Assembly (NCBI RefSeq): GCF_001687365.1
Contig: NZ_LGLV01000018.1
Location: 1-64,000 of the forward strand
Direction: 5' to 3'
From: Pararhizobium polonicum
GTDB lineage: Bacteria > Pseudomonadota > Alphaproteobacteria > Rhizobiales > Rhizobiaceae
DNA length: 64,000 nucleotides
Notes under the pieces: model-generated
Told to the model about the DNA's origin: nothing
What the model saw: only the letters and a program-made list of their open reading frames with translations
Databases searched by the model: none
Shown here: positions 18,175 through 28,149 of the stretch, one piece after another
How positions within the stretch are numbered: the stretch's first letter is position 1
Layout of the letters: the number at the start of each line of letters is the position of its first letter
Made by a program: the position numbers and the translations under genes

Positions 18175-18514
18175 GGTTTCAGCAATCATATCTGGGCGCG
18201 TGTCGCCGCGCATGCGAACGGGATATCATAAGGGAAACGGTGGCGCTCGTGTCGAACGCCGAAAACCCGGACCTTCCGGCGGCTATCAAAGCGCTGGGAA
18301 GGCCGGGCCAATAATTCGCTGATCGCGTATCAATCGACGATATCGGGTCATGGTGGCCGGTTGTTTAAGCGGTTTTTGCGCGAAAAGGAAGATGACAATG
18401 GCAAAGTTTCAAAGAACGATGTGGTTGATGGCGATGGAATGCAATTTCCGGCGTATTATATGATATTGGATCCGGTAACGCGATATCCACGGCACGTTCG
18501 ATGCGGAGCAGCAG

Positions 18515-18766
18515 ATGGTCAAACGGACTTTTTTTGTAAAGGCGGTCTGGGACGCCGACGCGAAGGTCTTCTATTCGGAAAGCGACATCGAAGGTTTCCA
18601 CATCGAAGCCGACACAGTCGATGAGTTCGAAGAGATAATCTTCGACACGGCAATAGACCTGATCGTCGCCAACCACATGAGCCTGCCCGACCTTGCCGAC
18701 ACGCCGTTGCGCGACCTCATTCCGGCCATTCTCTGGCAGAGGCCAGAGGTTCCGGCGGCGGCATAA
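18515..18766 (+). CDS. DUF1902 antitoxin (HicB-like)
   Basis: An 83-residue protein with the HicB/DUF1902 fold: FFVKAVWDADAKVFYSESDIEGFHIEADTVDEFEE followed by a helix, AIDLIVANHM. It has the partial RNase-H-like HicB layout without a separate DNA-binding domain. GGAG stands 6 bases before the ATG. The gene is intact. Directly downstream, its TAA stop overlaps the ATG of a HicA-type toxin gene that is frameshifted, so this antitoxin appears to have lost its functional partner. It lies between ileS and the BrnA-like gene, where no TA genes would normally be expected. Confidence 0.82.
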   Translation: MVKRTFFVKAVWDADAKVFYSESDIEGFHIEADTVDEFEEIIFDTAIDLIVANHMSLPDLADTPLRDLIPAILWQRPEVPAAA

Positions 18767-18961
18767 TGGCGCAAGGATAGTAAGATCGTCTGCGATATCC
18801 TTCTTGCTCTCGGCTATGAATACCTGACGAATGCGAAGGGCTCGCACGAAAAATGGCAATCGCGCGCAACAGGCAAAATGGTGCTCGTTCCGCGAAACTT
18901 GAAAAGCCGGCATACTGCGAACGCCATCCTCAAGACAGCGGGTTCCGACCGCAAACTTTGA
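18766..18961 (+). pseudogene. HicA-type mRNA interferase toxin, frameshifted
   Basis: The ATG at 18766-18768 overlaps the antitoxin stop (TAATG) but runs ATG GCG CAA GGA TAG and ends. Two bases out of register, in the frame of the antitoxin, the sequence reads on as DSKIVCDILLALGYEYLTNA, KGSHEKW, KMVLVPRNLK and SRHTANAILKTAGSDRKL before the TGA at 18961. That is a full HicA fold, including the catalytic-His GSH motif and the late helix with IL-K-AG. Inserting GC in the GCGC run after the ATG would restore MARKDSKIV onward. A two-base contraction of a GC repeat is the simplest explanation; sequencing error is the alternative. Confidence 0.8.
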
Positions 18962-18979
18962 GCCGGCTTTCGTGCCTTC

Positions 18980-19219
18980 TCAGTCCTTCGGCTTCGCCAG
19001 CATTACCGTCCGCAGCGCATCGTTGATGCGATCCTGCCAGCCAGGGCCGTCATCCTGGAAATAGTGCAGCACGGCGCTGTCGAGCTTCAGTGATACGAGC
19101 TCTTTCGTTTCCGGCAGGGCGCGCCGTTCGACGGCGGGCGCGGCCGGTTTCTTCACCGGCTTGAACAGGGCTTCTGCGGCATCCATGGCGCTGACGGGCC
19201 GGCGGGGCGTGGTGGCCAT
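18980..19219 (-). CDS. BrnA-like (DUF4415) antitoxin-type protein
   Basis: A 79-residue protein whose C-terminal half, LVSLKLDSAVLHYFQDDGPGWQDRINDALRTVM, matches the BrnA/DUF4415 ribbon-helix-helix pattern (strand, helix, GPGWQ-x-RIN-x-LR). The N-terminal 40 residues are Ala/Pro/Lys-rich. No BrnT toxin gene accompanies it. It begins 12 bases after ribF on the same strand, with AAAGGA ahead of its ATG, so it is probably the last gene of a HAD-ribF operon. It could be a solitary DNA-binding regulator. Confidence 0.75.
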   Translation of the reverse strand: MATTPRRPVSAMDAAEALFKPVKKPAAPAVERRALPETKELVSLKLDSAVLHYFQDDGPGWQDRINDALRTVMLAKPKD

Positions 19220-19231
19220 CGAGGTGATCCT

Positions 19232-20230
19232 TTAAGGGGTTTTATCCGAAGCGAAGGCGATCTTGCCGTCGATCATACTGAGCGGGTTGACGCCGGATAG
19301 CAACGCGCGCGCTTCCGCGTCGTCCTGCTTCATCTGCACCACCAGCGGATCCAGGCCATCGAATTTCAGCTCGTCGCGCAGATGGCCGAAGAAGGAAACC
19401 GAACAGATTTCGCCATAGAGATCGCCGGAAAAATCGAAGACGAAGGTTTCGAGCAGGGCAATGCCGTTGCTGTCGACCGTCGGGCGCTTACCGAAGCTGG
19501 CAACACCGTCGTGGACGCTGCCATCGGGCCGGCGGAAGCGGACGGCATAGATGCCGTTCCTCAGTTCCACTTCCGGCGGAAGCTGCATATTGGCGGTGGG
19601 ATAGCCGAGTGTGCGGCCGAGCTTCTTGCCGTCGATCACTTCGGCTTCCACCGTATAGCGGTAGCCGAGCAGACCTGCGGCATGAGACACATCGCCCTCG
19701 CCCAGAAGCGCGCGGATGTGGCTGGACGAGATCACCGAGGCATTTTCGTCCCTGAAGGCATCGACCAGCGTCACGCCAAACCCGTTTTCGCCACCGGCGG
19801 CCATCAAGAAGGCCGGGCCACCTTCCCTGCCCTTGCCGAAATGGAAATCGAAGCCGGTGACCACATGGCTGGCATGCAGCCAGTCCATCAGCACGGAGCG
19901 GATGAAATCGGAGGCGGTCAATTCGGAGAAGGTGCGATCGAACGGATATTCAATAACGGCGGAAAAACCCATGCCTTCGAGAATGCGGGCCTTGAGCGGC
20001 GCCGGCGTCAGGCGGAACACCGGCTGGTCGGGCCGAAAGACGCTGCGCGGATGCGGCTCGAAGGTCAGCACCAGGGCGGGAACGCCGCGCGCCCGGGCCT
20101 CCTCCAGCGCCCGGTTGAGGACCGATTGATGGCCGCGATGCACACCGTCGAAATTGCCGATGGCGATGACACCGCCGCGCAAAGCTTGCGGCAGGGGTTC
20201 GCGGGTCTCGTTGCGATGGAAAACCGTCAT
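19232..20230 (-). CDS. ribF: Bifunctional riboflavin kinase / FAD synthetase
   Basis: RibF phosphorylates riboflavin to FMN and adenylates it to FAD. The N-terminal FAD synthetase domain shows IAIGNFDGVHRGHQSVL near residue 22 (nucleotidyltransferase GxFDGxHxGH motif), FDFHFGKGREGG near 120 and SSHIRALLGEGDV near 158. The kinase domain begins near 180 with GKKLGRTLGYPTANM and ends with LRDELKFDGLDPLVVQMKQD. Length is 332 residues. The start at MTVFHRNETRE fits the family; an ATG six codons earlier is possible. It lies between a class IIA HAD gene upstream and the BrnA-like gene downstream. Confidence 0.95.
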   Translation of the reverse strand: MTVFHRNETREPLPQALRGGVIAIGNFDGVHRGHQSVLNRALEEARARGVPALVLTFEPHPRSVFRPDQPVFRLTPAPLKARILEGMGFSAVIEYPFDRTFSELTASDFIRSVLMDWLHASHVVTGFDFHFGKGREGGPAFLMAAGGENGFGVTLVDAFRDENASVISSSHIRALLGEGDVSHAAGLLGYRYTVEAEVIDGKKLGRTLGYPTANMQLPPEVELRNGIYAVRFRRPDGSVHDGVASFGKRPTVDSNGIALLETFVFDFSGDLYGEICSVSFFGHLRDELKFDGLDPLVVQMKQDDAEARALLSGVNPLSMIDGKIAFASDKTP

Positions 20231-20278
20231 ATCCGTCACGCCAGTCATCTCTTATGCCGTTCGATCACGCCACATCCG

Positions 20279-21127
20279 TTACGCCAGTCTGGGCATCCAC
20301 CATTTCGGCGTGGCGCCCTCGCTTTTCAAGAATGCCGTCAGCTTGGCTTCGTCGGTCTTTTCGGCTGCCATATATTCGGCCGCATGGATGCCGGCGCTGA
20401 TATAGAGGATATCGAGGCCGAAATCCTGCGCGCCCTTGACGTCCGTCGGCATGCCGTCGCCCACCGCGATCACCCGCGTGAGGTCGAGCCCGCCGCGAAC
20501 CGCCTTGGCTTCGGACAGCGACGCGCGATAGATCGGCACATAGGGCTTGCCGGAGATCCGGGTTTCGCCGCCGAGTTCCTCGTAGACCTTGGCGATGGCG
20601 CCGGCGCAGGGAATGAGCTTGTGGCCGCGCTCGACCACGAGATCCGGATTGGCGCAGATGAACGGCACCTTGCGCTTGGCCATGCCCGACAGCGTCGCCC
20701 GGTAATCGTCGGCCGTTTCGGTTTCATCATCGAAGAAGCCGGCGCAGACGATGATTTCGGCCTCCTCGGACGACACCATGCTGACGCCGAGGCCTTCGAG
20801 CAGCGGAAAATCCTTCTCCGCGCCGATGAAATAGATTTTCTTCGGCCCGGCCGAAATCAGCGCACGGGTGACATCGCCTGATGTGACGATCCGGTCGTAG
20901 GCCGTATCCGGCACGCCAAGGCCGCGGATCTGGACGATGACGCCGGGATGCGGGCGCGGCGAATTGGTGATGAGAACGACGGTCAGGCCCCGGGCGCGCG
21001 CCTCGGTCAGCGCTTCGCAAGCTCCCTTGAAGGCCTCGACACCGTTGTGCAGCACGCCCCAGACATCGCACAGCACGACATCGTAGCGGCTGGCGATATC
21101 GCGAAAACTGTTGATCCGAACGGCCAT
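20279..21127 (-). CDS. TIGR01459-type class IIA HAD hydrolase
   Basis: A 282-residue HAD phosphatase. Motif I is VVLCDVWGVLHNG near residue 16, motif II is VVLITNSPRPH near 51, and motif III/IV are the Lys of ISGKPYVPIY near 187 and VIAVGDGMPTDVKGA near 213. DVWGVLHNG and the cap type place it in the TIGR01459/NagD-like group found mainly in alphaproteobacteria; the substrate is unknown. The start MAVRINSFRDIASRYD is preceded by GGGA. Placement 48 bases before ribF suggests a nucleotide or flavin housekeeping role, but this is inference. Confidence 0.85.
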   Translation of the reverse strand: MAVRINSFRDIASRYDVVLCDVWGVLHNGVEAFKGACEALTEARARGLTVVLITNSPRPHPGVIVQIRGLGVPDTAYDRIVTSGDVTRALISAGPKKIYFIGAEKDFPLLEGLGVSMVSSEEAEIIVCAGFFDDETETADDYRATLSGMAKRKVPFICANPDLVVERGHKLIPCAGAIAKVYEELGGETRISGKPYVPIYRASLSEAKAVRGGLDLTRVIAVGDGMPTDVKGAQDFGLDILYISAGIHAAEYMAAEKTDEAKLTAFLKSEGATPKWWMPRLA

Positions 21128-21250
21128 GCTGGTTTCCCGCAGAAAAAATTGGTCGGGGTGACATCGCAGGCAGGCGTAAAAAACACAAGTCTCCATCGGG
21201 AAAATGGCGGCCGAATTCCAAGGTTTCCGGCGTGGAATTCGACGGAACCG

Positions 21251-22621
21251 CTAAAATCCGCGGATCAGCCAGCCGGCGGCCGCGCAGACGGCAAGCGTCG
21301 TCACGACGCCCTGCCGGAAGCGAAAGAGCAGCAATGCCGCCAGAAGCGCCAGGAAAAATGCCGGCAGCTGGAAGGTCTGCCAGACCGGCAGCGGCATCGA
21401 GATCGGCCCGGCCGCCGACCGGTTTACCACGGCGAACAGAACATGGAGGCCGAACCAGACGGCCAGATTGAGAATGACGCCGGTGACCGCCGCCGAGATT
21501 GCCGCCAGCGCCCCCGACAGCGCCCTGTTGTTGCGCAGGGTCTCGACATAGGGGGCACCGAGAAAGATCCACAGGAAGCACGGCACGAAGGTCACCCATG
21601 TCGCCAGTGTGCCTCCCAGCAAACCGGCTGAGAGAGGATCAAGGCCGAGCGGGGCGCGAAAGGCGGCCATGAAGCCGACAAAGCTCAAGACCAGAACCAG
21701 CGGTCCCGGCGTCGTTTCGGCCAGCGCCAGGCCATCCAGCATTTCGCCGGGCTTCAGCCAGTGATAGGTCTCGACCGCCTGCTGCGCCACGTAAGCGAGT
21801 ACGGCATAGGCGCCGCCGAAGGTCACCACCGCCATCTTCGAGAAGAACAGACCGATGGTGGTATAGACGTTATCAAAACCGAGCACTCCGCCGATGAGAA
21901 CGAAAGGTGCGATCCAGAGCGCCAGCCAGGCGGCGAGAACCCGGAATGTCCGGCTCCAGGACGACACGATGTCGGGAAAATTGCTGTCGATGACGGACGG
22001 CCGGTCGGCAAGCGCCTGTTTGGCCGCTGCGGCAACCGCTTTTTCGCCCGCTGCCGGCTGCAGGCGCGTGGCGACATAGCCGGCGACACCGGCCGCCAGC
22101 ACGACGAGCGGAAACGGCAGATCGAACAGGAACAAGGCGGAAAAGGCAAGCGCCGCGACGGTGAGCGCAAAGCCGGTCTTCAGCGCCCGGCGGCCAACGC
22201 GGATGACCGCCTCGATGACGATGGCCAGCACTGCCGCCTTCAACCCGAAGAACAGGCCGGTGAGCCAGTCCGCCTCATGAAACACCGCATAGGCCGATGA
22301 CAGGCCGAGGATGACGAAGAAACCCGGCAGGATGAACAGCATTCCGGCGACGATGCCGCCGCGCGTACCGTGCAGCAGCCAGCCGATATAGGTGGCAAGC
22401 TGCTGCGCCTCCGGACCTGGCAAAAGCATGCAGAAATTCAGCGCATGCAGAAACCGGCTCTCGGAGATCCAGCGACGCTCCTCCACCAGTTCCTTATGCA
22501 TCAGGGCGATCTGACCCGCCGGCCCGCCGAAGCTCAACAGCCCGATCTTCGCCCAGACCCTGGCCGCCTCGGCGAATGTCGGATGCGGCGGTGGAAACGT
22601 AACCGCCACCGCCTCATTCAT
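21251..22621 (-). CDS. chrA: Chromate transporter ChrA (long-chain CHR family)
   Basis: ChrA exports chromate across the inner membrane. At 456 residues it is a bidomain form: each half has a CHR signature, KIGLLSFGGPAGQIALMHKE near residue 26 and KMAVVTFGGAYAVLAYV near 250, plus LLPGPEAQQLATYIGW and TTPGPLVLVLSFVGF. About ten to twelve hydrophobic segments are visible. Its ATG overlaps the end of chrB by 8 bases, so the two are translationally coupled. The arrangement chrB-chrA is the standard chromate-resistance operon. It is followed by the HAD-ribF group on the same strand. Confidence 0.93.
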   Translation of the reverse strand: MNEAVAVTFPPPHPTFAEAARVWAKIGLLSFGGPAGQIALMHKELVEERRWISESRFLHALNFCMLLPGPEAQQLATYIGWLLHGTRGGIVAGMLFILPGFFVILGLSSAYAVFHEADWLTGLFFGLKAAVLAIVIEAVIRVGRRALKTGFALTVAALAFSALFLFDLPFPLVVLAAGVAGYVATRLQPAAGEKAVAAAAKQALADRPSVIDSNFPDIVSSWSRTFRVLAAWLALWIAPFVLIGGVLGFDNVYTTIGLFFSKMAVVTFGGAYAVLAYVAQQAVETYHWLKPGEMLDGLALAETTPGPLVLVLSFVGFMAAFRAPLGLDPLSAGLLGGTLATWVTFVPCFLWIFLGAPYVETLRNNRALSGALAAISAAVTGVILNLAVWFGLHVLFAVVNRSAAGPISMPLPVWQTFQLPAFFLALLAALLLFRFRQGVVTTLAVCAAAGWLIRGF

Positions 22622-23447
22622 GATCCCTGCCCTTCTTCGGCACGTGCGAAATCCATTCGTGCTTTTCCTGCGTGGCATCGCGCGCCCAGCGGTAGAAGGC
22701 ATCATAGAGCAGCATGCCCGCTTCCAGCTGCTCCAGATCATCGGAGAACATCCGCGAGAGACCGAGCGAGGCCGCGAGCAGGCCGGAGGCCTCGGGCGCC
22801 AGATCGAGGCGGTCGGTATCGGCGGCGCGAACGATCAGCGCCAGATGCTGAAGGGCGGGAAAGGACAGGCCGAACTCCGCGATCATCGTATCGAAGGTGC
22901 AGCCCTCGCCGCGATGGCTCCAGAACACACCCTCGACATCGAACGGCGTCGCTTCGAAACGGTCGGCAACGGCCTCCACTTCGGAAGGCGCAACGAAGAG
23001 AAAGGATGCGGCGGGATCGACGAAGCGGCGGACCAACCATGGACAGGCGATGCGGTCGATCTTGGGACGCGAGCGCGTCACCCAGACGGAGCCACTGCGG
23101 GTGTTCGCGCCGGGTATCGCTGCGACCGGGACGAGCGGCAGACCTGCTGCTGTCCAGGCTTCAACGCCCCCTTCCAGACTCTCGGCCTGGGCACCGGCAT
23201 GCCGCAGCCAGGCGGCGACGCCCTCGCTGAGTTTCTTGCCCTTCTGGCAGACCACGACCACCCAGAGGCCGCGATATTCCGCCGCCCATTGCGATGCCGA
23301 GGCATAAGGGCGGCGCGTCGACGCAGGAAGAAGCGAGGGTAGTGCTGCGAAATCCTCATCGTCGCGCACATCGATGACGACCGGACCTTTCGGGGTTCCG
23401 GTCAGACGAGCGAGCTTTTCAACGGAAATGGAATTGTACGAGGCCAT
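22614..23447 (-). CDS. chrB: Rhodanese-ChrB fusion, chromate resistance regulator/sensor
   Basis: A 277-residue protein with two parts. Residues 1-120 resemble a rhodanese domain (GPVVIDVRDDEDFAALPSLL; WVVVVCQKGKKLSEGVAAWL; AQAESLEGGVEAW) with the active-site-loop Cys in VVCQKGKKLS. Residues 125-277 are the ChrB C-terminal domain, starting WVTRSRPKIDRIACPWLVRR and including FWSHRGEGCTFDTMIAEF. ChrB-type proteins sense chromate and control chrA; the rhodanese half may deal with sulfur or redox chemistry. GGGA lies 6 bases before the ATG. It is divergent from groES with 269 bases between. Confidence 0.88.
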   Translation of the reverse strand: MASYNSISVEKLARLTGTPKGPVVIDVRDDEDFAALPSLLPASTRRPYASASQWAAEYRGLWVVVVCQKGKKLSEGVAAWLRHAGAQAESLEGGVEAWTAAGLPLVPVAAIPGANTRSGSVWVTRSRPKIDRIACPWLVRRFVDPAASFLFVAPSEVEAVADRFEATPFDVEGVFWSHRGEGCTFDTMIAEFGLSFPALQHLALIVRAADTDRLDLAPEASGLLAASLGLSRMFSDDLEQLEAGMLLYDAFYRWARDATQEKHEWISHVPKKGRDHE

Positions 23448-23594
23448 GATACGTCCCTTTTTTTTGTAAAGAGTGGACGCGAAATTCCGGCATGACGCCT
23501 CGTGGGGCATTCGCAGACCCCATGCAGCCGTTAAACAAAAAATAGCAATTCGAGTCAATCGGCGTTTCGATTTAAAAAAACGCGCTGTCTTGTT

Positions 23595-23623
23595 CTTGAC
23601 TCATCTCCCGAGCATCCTTATCT
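23595..23623 (+). promoter_or_regulatory. Candidate promoter of groESL
   Basis: CTTGAC (23595-23600) and TTATCT (23618-23623) are spaced by 17 bases and match the rhizobial housekeeping consensus (CTTGAC, CTATAT). The CIRCE element starts 8 bases downstream, so transcription would begin just inside or before it. An RpoH promoter might overlap; I cannot separate the two by eye. Confidence 0.6.
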
Positions 23624-23631
23624 CGGGGCCG

Positions 23632-23658
23632 CTAGCACTCAAGCAACAGGAGTGCTAA
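23632..23658 (+). promoter_or_regulatory. CIRCE element, HrcA operator of groESL
   Basis: CTAGCACTC, a 9-base spacer, and GAGTGCTAA form the classic CIRCE inverted repeat (consensus TTAGCACTC-N9-GAGTGCTAA) with a single mismatch at the first base. It is the binding site of the heat-shock repressor HrcA. The element ends 58 bases before the groES start. hrcA itself is not in this window. Confidence 0.95.
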
Positions 23659-23716
23659 CATCCATCCATCGGGTCGGTTCACGATCCGTGAAGTCATTTG
23701 ATCGAGGGATTAGACA

Positions 23717-24013
23717 ATGACAAGCACCAATTTCCGTCCTCTGCATGACCGCGTCGTCGTACGCCGTGTCGAGTCTGAAGCCAAGACCAAGGGCGGCATC
23801 ATCATTCCGGATACCGCCAAGGAAAAGCCGCAGGAAGGCGAAATCGTCGCCGTCGGCACTGGCACCCGTGACGACAAGGGCGCCCTCGTTGCGCTCGACG
23901 TCAAGGCTGGCGATCGCGTTCTGTTCGGCAAGTGGTCGGGCACCGAAGTCAAGCTCAACGGCGAAGACCTTCTGATCATGAAGGAAGCCGACATCATGGG
24001 CATCATCGGCTGA
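23717..24013 (+). CDS. groES: Co-chaperonin GroES
   Basis: A 98-residue GroES subunit that caps the GroEL ring. The family start ([33 protein letters not shown]) holds the mobile loop (KTKGGIIIP) that docks on Gro[17 protein letters not shown] and [19 protein letters not shown] complete the beta barrel, ending IMGIIG. It is the first gene of the CIRCE-controlled operon, 67 bases ahead of groEL. Confidence 0.98.
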   Translation: MTSTNFRPLHDRVVVRRVESEAKTKGGIIIPDTAKEKPQEGEIVAVGTGTRDDKGALVALDVKAGDRVLFGKWSGTEVKLNGEDLLIMKEADIMGIIG

Positions 24014-24026
24014 TCTGAGCCGCTGA

Positions 24027-25724
<1,698 letters not shown>

Positions 25725-25781
25725 TAGGGCGTCTGCCTTATTACCAATGACGACCATACGACTTTCCCATGTTTCAAAGTG

Positions 25782-25806
25782 CTTCAGCGCGCCAGTCGCG
25801 CTGAAG
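25782..25806. repeat. Perfect stem-loop downstream of groEL
   Basis: CTTCAGCGCG and CGCGCTGAAG pair perfectly over 10 bases around the loop CCAGT. It lies 57 bases after the groEL stop. No T-run follows, so it is not itself an intrinsic terminator; it could protect the 3' end of the mRNA or belong to a transcript that ends at the hairpin at 25856. Confidence 0.65.
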
Positions 25807-25855
25807 GGACGGCATGGGTAGAATGATCAGATCAGCTCCGGTTTCCGGATTTGAG

Positions 25856-25886
25856 AAAAGGGCGGGCCGCAAGGTTCGCCCTTTTT
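25856..25886 (+). terminator. Intrinsic terminator of groESL
   Basis: AAAAGGGCG pairs with CGCCCTTTT, extended inward by GGCC/GGTT with two G-U pairs, closing on a GCAA tetraloop. Five T residues end the downstream arm. It sits 131 bases after the groEL stop and is the first hairpin with a T-run in that direction. Confidence 0.85.
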
Positions 25887-26427
25887 GCTTGGCCACGCGC
25901 ATTTCGCGCTGAATATCCCGAGAATGGTCCGCGCCTACGGTATTTGACCCATTGCCGAACCGCACGAGAATCATGTTCTGATTGCATCGTTCCTTGCCGC
26001 CACAATCCTGAGATATATTCCACGCATTGACTGCAAATTGTAAGATTTTTGTCAAAACACCATTGATGCGGGAGGAAAAGCAATTATAACAGCGCTCCAA
26101 GTGAACCATAGATTCACGGGGATCCAAAGCGCGGAAGAATTGACACTAAAAATGCTCGATTTTTACGTATTACCTATCTACAAAACATCACTTTGATCCC
26201 AATTCATAAAGCCTATCGATTTTTCTCGCATACAATTTGTTTCGTCTTGAGCACAAAAAACGGCCAAGACTTGAAAGTTGAGCTTTCTATCTCCTGCAGA
26301 CGTCCGGATCGCGCAAAGTATATTTCGCGTCCTATCGCCTTGTTGAGACATGGAAATTGTTTCTTTCGAACCCTTAAGGGGAACAGACGAATGACGTTCG
26401 GACATTGCGCAGAGACCGGGGTTGGCC
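25887..26427. other. AT-richer gap with no recognised gene
   Basis: These 541 bases hold no open frame that looks like a protein on either strand; the short frames lack ribosome binding sites and family resemblance. Composition is clearly more AT-rich than the neighbours, especially 26130-26270. A TTGACA hexamer at 26140 has no convincing partner at 16-18 bases. The end of the region should carry the promoter and leader of the PAS-like gene at 26428. Confidence 0.5.
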
Positions 26428-26877
26428 GTGTTTAAGATTGCAAGAGCAGGTCTTTCCCAGTCCCATTCTGCCAGTTCCTACTCCCTTGGTGAAAGCGGGC
26501 AGGAATTGCTCAGCCAATTCTGCTTTTCCGAGGGTTGGTCCGGGGATCTGTCGAACGGCCTGTTTCGCCTCGGCGAGAGTGCGGCGGCGATGCACGGCCT
26601 GCAGCAGACCGAATGCGGCCTGCTCAATCTCGTGCGTTGTTACGACAGCGCCGACCGCAACCATGTGCTGGCGCTTTTCGAGCAGGCGGCAACAACCGCC
26701 TCATCCTTCTGCTTCTCGACCACGATCATCCTGGCCTCCGGACAGAAACAGCCGGTCTTCTGCATCGGTGAATCGACAGGGCTGGAGCAGCGCTATTCCG
26801 GCGCCCTGCTCGGCGTCTTCTTCTTCCCCCGCTTCCAGCTGGAAGCCAAGGGGCGGGTCCTCAATCACCATCAATAG
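26428..26877 (+). CDS. Solitary PAS-like domain protein, paralogue 1
   Basis: A 149-residue protein with no assigned function. Residues 40-125 follow a PAS-fold pattern: EGWSGDLSNGLFRLGESAA, the helix GLQQTECGLLNLVRCYDSADR, helix VLALFEQAA, then strands SSFCFSTTII and PVFCIGEST. No kinase, cyclase or DNA-binding domain follows. A GTG start at 26428 has GGGG 6 bases upstream and aligns the N terminus with the second copy at 34385 (FKIARAG against LRFVKPG). By hand about 40 of 83 core positions are identical between the two. It is preceded by a 540-base gap and converges with the ferredoxin reductase gene. Confidence 0.7.
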   Translation: MFKIARAGLSQSHSASSYSLGESGQELLSQFCFSEGWSGDLSNGLFRLGESAAAMHGLQQTECGLLNLVRCYDSADRNHVLALFEQAATTASSFCFSTTIILASGQKQPVFCIGESTGLEQRYSGALLGVFFFPRFQLEAKGRVLNHHQ

Positions 26878-26886
26878 AACTGCCCT

Positions 26887-28104
26887 TTACGGCAGAAGCG
26901 TCTTCAGATCGGTCAGCGGGTTCTCAAGAGCCGCCCGGCCGGGCGTCAGGCCGAGATCGAGCAGTTTCTTGCCCGTCACATAGGCCTTCGCATCATTGAG
27001 CGCATCGACGGCGATCAGCTTGCCGTCGCGGAAATACCAGACCGAGACGCTGCCCTCGCGCTGGCCCTTGCGCACGACCGTCTCGTCGTGGCCGAAACCG
27101 AAGCCGGCGATCTGCAGCTTGACGTCATACTGATCCGACCAGAACCACGGCTTGGGATCGTAGGGCGCCTCTCCGCCGGCCAGCAGAGCTGCAACTGCCT
27201 CGGCCTGATCGACGGCATTCTGCACCGATTCCAGCCGGATGCGCATATCCTTCCAGGGCAGCACGGCGCAGTCGCCCATCGCATGGATGGCAGGATCGGA
27301 GGTGCGTCCGAAATGATCGACGACGATGCCGTTGGCAACCTCGATACCGGCATCCGCAGCCAGCGCATCGTTGGCGGTCACGCCGATGCCGACGATGACG
27401 AGATCGACCGGGATGGTCGAGCCATCGGTCAGTTCCGCCGCAGTTACCCGGCCATCGGTTCCGACCAGCCGGACAAGGCCGGTACCCTCGCGGATATCGA
27501 CGCCCCGCGACGTGTGGATGTCTCTGACCAGAGTGGAGGTCGCAGCCGAGGCGACGCGCTGCAGGATGCGGTCGGCCATTTCGATGACGGTGACATCAAG
27601 CCCGCTCGAGCGCGCCACGGCGGCCGCTTCCAGGCCGATGTAACCGCCGCCGATGATCAGCGCATGTTTGCCGGGCTTCAGCTCGCCGGCCAGCCGGTCG
27701 GCGTCGGTGAAGTCGCGCACGACGAAGACACCTTCGAGATCGCCGCCAAGGCTGGCGGGCAGCTTTCGCGGCGTCGAGCCGGTGGCCAACGCCAGCACAT
27801 CATACTCAAGCGTCGAGCTGTCGCTGAGGGTGACGGTTCTGGCGGCGCGGTCGATTGACGTCACCGCTGTCGACAGGCGGATATCGACATTGTGCTCGGC
27901 ATACCAGCTTTCCGGCCGGTAGAGCAGCCGGTCGAGGTCCATTTCGCGCAGCAGGTATTTCTTCGAGAGCGGCGGACGCTGATAGGGGGGGCTTGCTTCG
28001 GCCGCGACGATCGTGATCGGCCGCTCATCCTTCAAAGCCCGGAGCTTGGCCACCAAAGCAAAGGCGGCCTGACCGCCGCCCACCACAACCAGTCTGCCTG
28101 TCAC
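26887..28104 (-). CDS. FAD-dependent ferredoxin/rubredoxin reductase family protein
   Basis: A 405-residue NAD(P)H-dependent flavoprotein. The FAD Rossmann motif is LVVVGGGQAAFALVAKL near residue 5, the second (NADH) one is ALIIGGGYIGLEAAAVA near 149, and the FAD C-terminal motif is IHAMGDCAVL near 271. PPYQRPPLSKKYLL is typical of BphA4/ThcD-type ferredoxin reductases, and a reductase C-terminal domain with PWFWSDQYDVKLQIAGF follows. It has no disulfide CxxxxC motif. It starts at GTG. No ferredoxin or oxygenase gene is adjacent, so its electron acceptor is unknown. The GST gene lies 93 bases upstream on the same strand. Confidence 0.9.
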   Translation of the reverse strand: MTGRLVVVGGGQAAFALVAKLRALKDERPITIVAAEASPPYQRPPLSKKYLLREMDLDRLLYRPESWYAEHNVDIRLSTAVTSIDRAARTVTLSDSSTLEYDVLALATGSTPRKLPASLGGDLEGVFVVRDFTDADRLAGELKPGKHALIIGGGYIGLEAAAVARSSGLDVTVIEMADRILQRVASAATSTLVRDIHTSRGVDIREGTGLVRLVGTDGRVTAAELTDGSTIPVDLVIVGIGVTANDALAADAGIEVANGIVVDHFGRTSDPAIHAMGDCAVLPWKDMRIRLESVQNAVDQAEAVAALLAGGEAPYDPKPWFWSDQYDVKLQIAGFGFGHDETVVRKGQREGSVSVWYFRDGKLIAVDALNDAKAYVTGKKLLDLGLTPGRAALENPLTDLKTLLP

Positions 28105-28149
28105 GTTTGTTCACCCGTCGAGAATGCTTCTTTTCCAAAGAAGTAGCCT

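Noticed and set aside
15544..18231. Plus-strand open frame of about 895 codons opposite ileS
   Set aside because: It lies wholly antisense to a complete isoleucyl-tRNA synthetase and has no ribosome site or recognisable motif.
18175..18514. T-box or riboswitch upstream of ileS
   Set aside because: No T-box sequence or specifier loop is seen, and T-boxes are not expected in alphaproteobacteria.
19232..21250. FMN riboswitch upstream of ribF or its operon
   Set aside because: The spaces upstream of ribF and of the HAD gene are too short and lack the conserved FMN aptamer segments.
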